DNA from: an uncultured Planctomycetaceae bacterium
GTDB lineage: Bacteria > Planctomycetota > Planctomycetia > Pirellulales > Pirellulaceae
Direction of reading: 5' to 3'
Length of the DNA: 15,869 nucleotides
NCBI GenBank assembly: GCA_903927685.1
Contig: CAIYOB010001425.1
Span: 1 to 15,869 of the forward strand
Shown here: one piece after another, positions 7,966 through 13,279 of the stretch
How the letters are laid out: each line of letters opens with the position of its first letter
How positions within the stretch are numbered: position 1 is the first letter of the stretch
Program-made: the position numbers and the translations under genes
Notes under the pieces: model-generated
What the model saw: only the letters and a program-made list of their open reading frames with translations
What the model was told of the DNA's origin: nothing
Database searches by the model: none

Positions 7966-8565
7966 ATGTGGCGACGGATGCTCAATGTCCCTAACCTGTT
8001 GACCATGGCGCGGCTGGTGCTGTCGATCGTGGTCTTCGTGCTCGTCCCGCTCGACTGTTTCTTTGCCGCGCTGTGGGTCTTTATCGTGGCCGCCTCGACG
8101 GATTGGGTGGACGGCTGGTGGGCGCGGCGGTTCAACCAGGTCACCCAGTTGGGTCGGATCTTCGATCCGTTTGTGGACAAGATCATCGTCTGCGGCCTGT
8201 TTATCTTCCTGGCCGCCGAACCGAAGTCGGGTATCACCGCCTGGATGGCCGTCGTCGTCGTGGGGCGGGAAATGCTGGTCACCGCCTTGCGCGGCTACAT
8301 CGAACAGCAGGGCGGCGATTTTTCCGCCAAGCTGGCCGGCAAGTTGAAGATGGTGTTCCAGTGCATTGCGGGTGGGTTCGGCCTGGGGGCCTTGATGTAC
8401 GCCAACGGCACCGCCCCGGGCTGGCTGCAGTGGATCCTGCCGCCGACCGTATTTCACGTGCTGCTGCCCATCACGGTCTGGCTGGCCGTGCTGTCGACCG
8501 TCTACTCCGGCCTGCAGTACGTCGTCGTCGCGGTCCGACAATTGGCCAGTACCGACGGTCGGTGA
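7966..8565 (+). CDS. pgsA: CDP-diacylglycerol-glycerol-3-phosphate 3-phosphatidyltransferase
   Basis: 199 residues with about five or six membrane helices. It makes phosphatidylglycerol phosphate, the first committed step to phosphatidylglycerol and cardiolipin. The complete CDP-alcohol phosphotransferase motif is visible: D46-xx-D49-G50-xx-A53-R54, eight residues, G63-xxx-D67-xxx-D71 (DWVDGWWAR ... GRIFDPFVD). Related CDP-alcohol enzymes such as phosphatidylserine synthase share the motif; N-terminal NVPNLLTMARL and overall length favour PgsA. The ATG has a strong GGAGGAGG site. It lies 91 bp after the UbiA-family gene, in the same direction, and may have its own promoter. Confidence 0.9.
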   Translation: MWRRMLNVPNLLTMARLVLSIVVFVLVPLDCFFAALWVFIVAASTDWVDGWWARRFNQVTQLGRIFDPFVDKIIVCGLFIFLAAEPKSGITAWMAVVVVGREMLVTALRGYIEQQGGDFSAKLAGKLKMVFQCIAGGFGLGALMYANGTAPGWLQWILPPTVFHVLLPITVWLAVLSTVYSGLQYVVVAVRQLASTDGR

Positions 8566-8614
8566 CCGACGCCCGCCGCGGACGCAGCCGGGACCTGCCT
8601 CGCTCACGCGTCGG
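8566..8614. terminator. Weak stem in the pgsA/nuclease convergent gap
   Basis: CCGACGC (8566-8572), right after the pgsA stop, pairs with GCGTCGG (8608-8614) across a 35-nt loop. No T-run follows. Position between convergent genes is the main argument. Confidence 0.2.
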
Positions 8615-8631
8615 GTTTCGACCAACGCCGG

Positions 8632-9195
8632 CTACTGGGCCCACAACCCGCGGCGAGCTTGTCGGGCCTCGTCGGCGGCCGCCCGCAGGCGTCGGGCCAT
8701 GGATTCCGAGTCGCCGGGATAGACCGAGACGCGAGCCAGTCCGGCCCGCAACAGTTCTTCGTTCAGCATCTTGTCGGCCACGAAGACGTAGGCCAGGTAG
8801 CGGTCGTAGCGGTCCAACCGCCGCTTGTCGAACCGTAGTCGCACGGCGCCGCCCGAGACAAACTGCCGGGTGAACTCGGCGGCTTCCAACGCCCAGGGCT
8901 CGATCGGATGGTCCGGTTTGACGCTCTCCGGACAGTCGACGCCGAGCAATCGCAGGCGGATTTCCCGGCGGGCATTGTCCGCGGGGGAATCGGGCTGGGT
9001 CGCGAGCAGCGTATCGCCGTCGACGACCCGCAGCACGGCGTAGTCACCTTCGGCCAGGGGCGGCTCGCGCGCGGGCTGAGGCACGTCACGCCAGCGATCG
9101 TGCCCCCAGCGCGACAGTCCCAACCCAGCGATGACGACCAGCAGCAGCCAAGTCCGCCGCGGACGGCGACGAAAGCGTCGTCGCTTGCCACCCAT
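8632..9195 (-). CDS. Membrane-anchored thermonuclease-like (SNase/TNase) protein
   Basis: 187 residues. A very basic start (GGKRRRFRRRPRRTW) and one membrane helix (about 16-29) anchor it with the SNase domain outside. That domain covers about 50-187: VLRVVDGDTL, RLRLLGVDCPES and DRYDRYLAYVFVADKMLNEE. The three catalytic positions of staphylococcal nuclease (Arg, Glu, Arg) have counterparts in R82, E90 and R132, so it is likely an active phosphodiesterase on DNA or RNA, requiring Ca2+ by analogy. The ATG at 9195 was chosen. A TTG at 9225 in frame would overlap the previous gene's stop by 4 nt (TTGA) and adds ten residues. It is downstream of the split-CxxC gene and probably cotranscribed. Confidence 0.85.
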   Translation of the reverse strand: MGGKRRRFRRRPRRTWLLLVVIAGLGLSRWGHDRWRDVPQPAREPPLAEGDYAVLRVVDGDTLLATQPDSPADNARREIRLRLLGVDCPESVKPDHPIEPWALEAAEFTRQFVSGGAVRLRFDKRRLDRYDRYLAYVFVADKMLNEELLRAGLARVSVYPGDSESMARRLRAAADEARQARRGLWAQ

Positions 9196-9221
9196 GATGA
9201 TTCCCGCGTCCGCCGGACGCT

Positions 9222-9530
9222 TCAATTCGAGCTAAAGCCGACACGCAGCGCGGATTCCACACCCAGCGGGTCCCGCAGGAACTTGCGGTAGCAGTCCGTG
9301 CAGAGGTCGAATCGCATTTGCTGGGGCAGGTCATCCGCCAAGAGATCCGCCTCGTCCAGTTCGAGTGCATCGAGCAGTTCGTCGAACTCCAGCGAGGTGT
9401 CCCGGTCATCTTCCAACTCGCTGGTCGGCGGCGGCTCCAGGATCGTCTGGACTTCGACCCGCACGACGTGCCGGAGTTCTTTGGCGGGGTCGATCATCCG
9501 CTTACAGCGGTCGCATGAGTAGTGGATCAT
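9222..9530 (-). CDS. Small split-CxxC (putative zinc-binding) protein, unknown function
   Basis: 102 residues, probably cytoplasmic. Two CxxC pairs lie far apart: C6/C9 (SCDRCKRMID) and C77/C80 (LCTDCYRKFL). This is a zinc-ribbon layout with a long insert. The insert (about 35-70) is strongly acidic (ELEDDRDTSLEFDELLDALE, then DEADLLADDLP). I do not recognise a named family. The ATG at 9530 has a good Shine-Dalgarno (AAGGA, 7-nt spacer), so the longer frame from 9596 (ATG) is rejected. A candidate promoter lies at 9595-9624. The stop overlaps a possible TTG start of the nuclease. Confidence 0.75.
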   Translation of the reverse strand: MIHYSCDRCKRMIDPAKELRHVVRVEVQTILEPPPTSELEDDRDTSLEFDELLDALELDEADLLADDLPQQMRFDLCTDCYRKFLRDPLGVESALRVGFSSN

Positions 9531-9594
9531 TTCGCGTTCCTTCGAGGTGTCTGCCAGTCGCGTGCGCCTCCGCTGCTTCGCTGTTCCCACATGC

Positions 9595-9624
9595 ATCCTA
9601 TGCTCGGCACCCGGCGGCTGGCAA
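9595..9624 (-). promoter_or_regulatory. Candidate promoter of the split-CxxC/nuclease pair
   Basis: On the minus strand: TTGCCA (9624-9619), an 18-bp spacer, TAGGAT (9600-9595). The predicted transcript starts near 9588 and leaves a leader of about 58 nt, which agrees with translation from 9530 and not 9596. Confidence 0.35.
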
Positions 9625-9669
9625 GTCGGTTTCGTATGGATTGGTGCGATCCGGGGGATTCGACTTCCG

Positions 9670-9698
9670 TTGCGGTGGCCGGCGAGGCGCGGTAAAGT
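9670..9698 (+). promoter_or_regulatory. Candidate promoter of the DUF763 gene
   Basis: TTGCGG (9670-9675), a 17-bp spacer, TAAAGT (9693-9698). The ATG follows 9 nt after the -10 box, so the mRNA would have no or almost no leader. No Shine-Dalgarno is visible before the ATG. Confidence 0.35.
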
Positions 9699-9707
9699 GT
9701 CGCCTGC

Positions 9708-10901
9708 ATGAAGCGACGACTAGCTCAACTGCCCCTGCATTCCGGCAAAGCGCCGCCCTGGCTGTTCCAGCGGATGACCAAGCTGGCCCAAGCGATCACG
9801 CTGGCGATCGTGGACGAATTCGGCCCGGCGGAGATGCTGCGGCGACTGGCGGACCCGTGGTGGTTCCAGGCCTTGGGCTGCGTGCTGGGGTTCGATTGGC
9901 ACAGTTCCGGGGTGACGACCGTGACCTGCGGGGCATTGAAAGAGGCCGCCCGGAAATGCGGGACCGATCTGGGCATCTTCGTGGCCGGCGGCAAAGGCGG
10001 CGTGAGCCGCAAGACGCCGCACGAGATCGCGGCGGCCGCCGAACGGCACGCGATCGGCGGCGGCGAACAGCTGATCTACGCCTCGCGGATGAGCGCCAAA
10101 GTGGACTCGGCCGCCGTCCAGGACGGCTTCGACCTGTACCACCATGCATTCTTCTTTACGCTCGAAGGGCCCTGGTGCGTGGTCCAGCAGGGCATGAACG
10201 AGCAGACCGGCTGGGCCCGCCGTTACCACTGGCTGGGCGAAACCGTCGCGGATTTCGTCTGCGAGCCGCACGCGGCGATCCAGAATCTGACGGAGGGCGA
10301 AGGCAGCCCGGCACGCGAGGGCTCCGGCCAGCGTCAGTTGTTGCTGAACATGGTCGCGCGCGAGGCCGACGCTAACCGCCGCGGCAGCGTGTCCGTCGTG
10401 CAGGAGTCGCCGCGGAATATGCTCGCAGAAATCGAACTGCTGACGGAAGGCCCGACGCTATTCGCACCGCAGCGGCATCGCGTCTTGCCGGCCGATGTCA
10501 ATCTCCGCCGATTGCGGCAGATCGTCGTCGACGCCCACGAACAGCATCCCGAGGATTTTGAATCGCTGCTGGGCCTGCCGGGAGTGGGCCCGGCGGCCAT
10601 CCGCAGCTTGTCGCTATTGGCCGAAATCATCTTCCAGGCGCCGCCCTCCCACCGCGACCCGGCGGCCGGATCGGGACCCGCGGAGCCCGACGGCCGCCCG
10701 GAGCGGCGCTGGGCCGACTACTCCTACGCCCACGGCGGCAAGGACGGGACGCCGTTTCCGGTGAACCGGGAGACCTACGACCGCAATATCGCCGTGCTGA
10801 CCGATGCCGTGCGGAAAGCGCGGCTGGGGGAGAATGACAAGTTCGAGGCCCTGCGGCGGTTGAGCCGGTTGGATTCGCCGCCGGATGCGGGCGGCGGCTA
10901 G
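9708..10901 (+). CDS. DUF763 protein with helix-hairpin-helix motif
   Basis: 397 residues, soluble. The N-terminal two thirds match the DUF763 family (COG1415): LPLHSGKAPPWLFQRMTKLA, DPWWFQALGCVLGFDWHSSG, and GGKGGVSRKTPHEI. A helix-hairpin-helix DNA-binding-type motif follows at about 287-305 (LLGLPGVGPAAIRSLSLLAE). The function of the family is unknown; conserved polar residues plus the HhH suggest a nucleic-acid role, which is inference. The C-terminus (about 312-335) has a Pro/Arg-rich segment, then WADYSYAHGGKDGTPFPVNR. It lies divergent from the split-CxxC gene and stands alone. The ATG at 9708 lacks a ribosome site, which fits a leaderless transcript. Confidence 0.88.
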   Translation: MKRRLAQLPLHSGKAPPWLFQRMTKLAQAITLAIVDEFGPAEMLRRLADPWWFQALGCVLGFDWHSSGVTTVTCGALKEAARKCGTDLGIFVAGGKGGVSRKTPHEIAAAAERHAIGGGEQLIYASRMSAKVDSAAVQDGFDLYHHAFFFTLEGPWCVVQQGMNEQTGWARRYHWLGETVADFVCEPHAAIQNLTEGEGSPAREGSGQRQLLLNMVAREADANRRGSVSVVQESPRNMLAEIELLTEGPTLFAPQRHRVLPADVNLRRLRQIVVDAHEQHPEDFESLLGLPGVGPAAIRSLSLLAEIIFQAPPSHRDPAAGSGPAEPDGRPERRWADYSYAHGGKDGTPFPVNRETYDRNIAVLTDAVRKARLGENDKFEALRRLSRLDSPPDAGGG

Positions 10902-11011
10902 CACGAAACGGGATCATTCGCTGGCCGGTGCGTCGAACACGCGCAATTCGCAATCGGCGTCGTCAACTTGAGCGTCGAACCCGGCGCATGGCGGAAACCA
11001 TCGAGCCGCAT

Positions 11012-11017
11012 TACAAT
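11012..11017 (+). promoter_or_regulatory. Possible -10 box upstream of maf
   Basis: TACAAT lies 41 nt before the maf ATG, in a 157-bp gap. The -35 position (TGGCGG with a 17-bp spacer) is a poor match. The gap also has the direct repeat GCGTCGAAC twice (near 10930 and 10972) and no other gene that I can support. Confidence 0.25.
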
Positions 11018-11058
11018 GCAGCGGTTTCGGATCCCGTCCCCGGTGTGCTCTGCAGCCT

Positions 11059-11694
11059 ATGTCACACGTCCGCCCGAAGATCATCCTGGCCAGTGCGTCG
11101 CCGCGCCGCCGCGAGTTACTGGCGGAAGCCGGTTACGAGTTCGTCGTCCAACCTCCGCACGCAGCGGCGGAATGCGGCTGGCGGCCGGGCGAAGCGGCGG
11201 CCGACATGGTGGCCAGGCTGGCGCGGCAGAAGGCGGCCGACGTCGCGGCGCGGTGCACGGCGGGCCTGATCATCGGCTGCGACACGGTCGTCGAATGCTG
11301 CGGCCGGATACTCGGCAAGCCGCAGGACCGGGCCGATGCCCGGCAAATGCTGGAGTTGCTTCGGGGCCACGAGCACGCCGTGTACAGCGGCCTGTGCCTG
11401 TGGGCCGTCCCCGGCGGACGCCACCAGGTCAGGGTCGCAGTCACGCGGTTGGTCATGACTCCGCTTTCGGACCGGCAGCTGGACGGGTACCTGGACAGCG
11501 GCGATTGGGAGGGCAAGGCGGGGGCCTTCGGCTATCAAGACGGCCACGATTGGCTGCAGATCCTGGCAGGCAGCGAATCCAACGTCGTGGGACTGCCCCT
11601 GGAATTGCTTGCCGAGATGCTCGCCGAGTGGCCACGGGAAACGGACGAAACTCGAGTTGGTCTTGAACCAGGCGATTCCGGATCGGAGGCGTGA
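11059..11694 (+). CDS. maf: Maf-family nucleoside triphosphate pyrophosphatase
   Basis: 211 residues, cytoplasmic. Maf proteins hydrolyse dTTP/UTP or modified nucleotides to the monophosphate. The start motif is ILASASPRRRELL (9-21). GCDTVV (73-78) carries the catalytic Asp region, GKPQD follows, and GDWEGKAGAFGYQ (148-160) is the C-terminal signature. The usual 'DE' after the first beta strand is not obvious here (region QPPHAAAECG, 31-40). The substrate subgroup is not assigned. The last 15 residues extend beyond the fold, and their DNA contains the ribosome site GGAGG of the next gene, which starts 1 bp after the stop. The ATG itself has only a weak Shine-Dalgarno. Confidence 0.9.
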   Translation: MSHVRPKIILASASPRRRELLAEAGYEFVVQPPHAAAECGWRPGEAAADMVARLARQKAADVAARCTAGLIIGCDTVVECCGRILGKPQDRADARQMLELLRGHEHAVYSGLCLWAVPGGRHQVRVAVTRLVMTPLSDRQLDGYLDSGDWEGKAGAFGYQDGHDWLQILAGSESNVVGLPLELLAEMLAEWPRETDETRVGLEPGDSGSEA

Positions 11695-11695
11695 C

Positions 11696-12736
11696 GTGGG
11701 GCGAATCGGCATGGGGAAACTGGTCCAGTTGCTGCGGCGCGTGCACGCGGCCCTGCACGCGGGCATGGACCCCCGCACGACGTGGGAGAAGGAAGCTCAG
11801 TACGGCTCGACGGTGCATCGCGAGGCGATGTTGCAGGTCGCCCGGACGATTAGCGACGGGGGCAGCATGGCGGACGGTCTGGCCGCCTGCCGGGGCTTTT
11901 TTCCGCCCCTCGTCTGCACGCTGGTTGAGGTGGGTGAAAAGTCCGGCCGCTTGGATGACATTTTGCCGGGATTGGCCGAGCATTACGAGCATCTGCTGTC
12001 GTTGCGGCGGACGTTCCTGATCGGCATTGCCTGGCCGGCGATCCAGTTGTGCGCCGCCATCGGGATTGTGGGTCTGCTGATTCTTGTCGGAGGCATGCTC
12101 AGTTCGATGGCCGGCAGGGACGTCGACTTGCTGGGATTCGGCTTGGTTGGCGTCTCGGGCCTGATCGCCTATCTGGCTCTGGTCGCCGCGACGATCGGGG
12201 GCGTCGTCGTGCTGGCCGCCGGCCTGCTCCGCGGCGTGTTCGGGCCGGCTCCCCTCCTGTTCGTGATGCGGATTCCCGTGGTGGGCGACTGCCTCAAGAC
12301 GGCGGCCCTCTCCCGGCTGGCCTGGACCTTGGCGTTCACACTGGACTCGGGGATGAGTGCCCGGCGTGCCATGGAACTCGCTCTGCGCAGTACCGAAAAC
12401 GCCTACTATACGTCCGGGATGGCAACCGTCGACGCGGCGCTCTTGGAGGGCCAGGAGTTTCACGCCGCGCTGCGCGCCACGGGGTTGTTTCCCGACGAGT
12501 TCCTGCAGATGCTGGAGACCGCGGAAGTGTCCGGCACGCACGGGGAATCGTTGCAGCGACTGGCCCAAGAGTACCGTCAACGAGCCCAGACGGCTGCCAA
12601 GGGGGTGACGATCGCCGCCTCCGCCGGCGTCTGGCTCCTCGTGGTCATGTTCATCCTGGCCCTGATCGCCCGCATGGTGGTCACCAACCTGCTGCCGTAC
12701 TACCGGGAGGTGAACGAACTGCTCGGGCCGCACTAG
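11696..12736 (+). CDS. Type II secretion system F / PilC-like membrane protein
   Basis: 346 residues. Two GspF-type cytoplasmic helical domains are visible: about 8-105 with LVEVGEKSGRLDDIL (76-90), and about 205-308 with ETAEVSGTHGESL (274-286). Membrane segments lie at about 106-138, 146-185 and 309-332. GspF/PilC is the inner-membrane platform of type II secretion or type IV pili. It is shorter than typical (about 400), mostly at the N-terminus. No gspE, gspG or other partner is adjacent. The GTG at 11696 was chosen because GGAGG (11685-11689) stands 6 nt before it; ATG 11711 is an alternative. It is coupled to maf (1-bp gap). Confidence 0.88.
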   Translation: MGRIGMGKLVQLLRRVHAALHAGMDPRTTWEKEAQYGSTVHREAMLQVARTISDGGSMADGLAACRGFFPPLVCTLVEVGEKSGRLDDILPGLAEHYEHLLSLRRTFLIGIAWPAIQLCAAIGIVGLLILVGGMLSSMAGRDVDLLGFGLVGVSGLIAYLALVAATIGGVVVLAAGLLRGVFGPAPLLFVMRIPVVGDCLKTAALSRLAWTLAFTLDSGMSARRAMELALRSTENAYYTSGMATVDAALLEGQEFHAALRATGLFPDEFLQMLETAEVSGTHGESLQRLAQEYRQRAQTAAKGVTIAASAGVWLLVVMFILALIARMVVTNLLPYYREVNELLGPH

Positions 12737-12819
12737 GCTCGTGACACGACTTCTTCGTGGGGTAACCGCAGCAGGTCCCTCGCACGTCGATTTCTCCAGA
12801 ACTCCGCCCAGAACTGCTC

Positions 12820-12848
12820 TTGCTCACGTACAAATGTTCGTGTAGATT
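12820..12848 (+). promoter_or_regulatory. Candidate promoter of the blaI-like/M56 operon
   Basis: TTGCTC (12820-12825), a 17-bp spacer, TAGATT (12843-12848). Operator 1 fills the spacer and operator 2 starts just after the -10 box, so repressor binding would block the promoter. Confidence 0.5.
12826..12841. promoter_or_regulatory. BlaI/MecI-type operator 1 (imperfect)
   Basis: ACGTACA-AA-TGTTCGT. The arms are complementary at 6 of 7 positions around a TACAAATGTT core, one arm deviating from the family's TACAnnTGTA form. It lies between the -35 and -10 boxes. Confidence 0.6.
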
Positions 12849-12852
12849 CTCG

Positions 12853-12868
12853 GCGTACAACTGTACGC
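12853..12868. promoter_or_regulatory. BlaI/MecI-type operator 2 (perfect arms)
   Basis: GCGTACA-AC-TGTACGC: 7-bp perfect arms with the core TACAACTGTA, which fits the BlaI/MecI operator consensus TACAnnTGTA. Its centre is 27 bp from that of operator 1. It lies at about the predicted transcription start, directly before the AGGAGG site. Confidence 0.75.
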
Positions 12869-12880
12869 AAGGAGGATCTG

Positions 12881-13279
12881 ATGACACAGCGCCCGCCCTT
12901 GTCGAAGGGCGAAATGGAGGTGGCCCGGGTCTTGTGGGATTTGGGCCGGGCGACCGTGCGGCAGGTGCATGAGGCATTCCCTGCCGAGCGGGGGATCGAT
13001 TTCGCCACGGTCCAGACCTATCTCCGCCGCCTGGAAGCCAAGGGGTACGTGAAGGGCCAGCTGGAAGGCCGGGTGCGAATCTACGTGCCGGGAGTGCGGC
13101 CGACCACGGTGATCCGCGAGACGGTCGACGAGCTGGTCGACCGGCTGTTTGGCGGCGAGGCGCTGCCGCTGGTGCGACACCTGATCGAGGATCGCGGCCT
13201 GCAGGAAGGGGATCTGGCCGAACTGCGGCGGTTGATCGATCGGCTCGAGGAGGAGGGCGGCCATGATGAGCGCACCTGA
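12881..13279 (+). CDS. blaI: BlaI/MecI/CopY-family transcriptional repressor
   Basis: 132 residues. A winged-helix DNA-binding domain covers about 5-75 (LSKGEMEVARVLWDLGRATV, then DFATVQTYLRRLEAKGYV), followed by a helical dimerisation tail rich in Leu and acidic residues (about 80-130). In the family, the repressor is cut by its BlaR1/MecR1 partner, which frees the promoter. Two matching operators overlap the predicted promoter, so autoregulation is likely. The ATG at 12881 has AGGAGG in good position. Its last 17 bp overlap the start of the M56 gene. The symbol denotes family only; no beta-lactamase gene is in the window. Confidence 0.88.
   Translation: MTQRPPLSKGEMEVARVLWDLGRATVRQVHEAFPAERGIDFATVQTYLRRLEAKGYVKGQLEGRVRIYVPGVRPTTVIRETVDELVDRLFGGEALPLVRHLIEDRGLQEGDLAELRRLIDRLEEEGGHDERT

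Noticed and set aside
9531..9596. Longer start of the split-CxxC protein at 9596
   Set aside because: It overlaps the predicted promoter, and ATG 9530 has a good Shine-Dalgarno.
10905..11058. Gene or RNA in the gap before maf
   Set aside because: Open frames here are short, overlap maf in another frame and lack start signals; no tRNA-like fold was seen.
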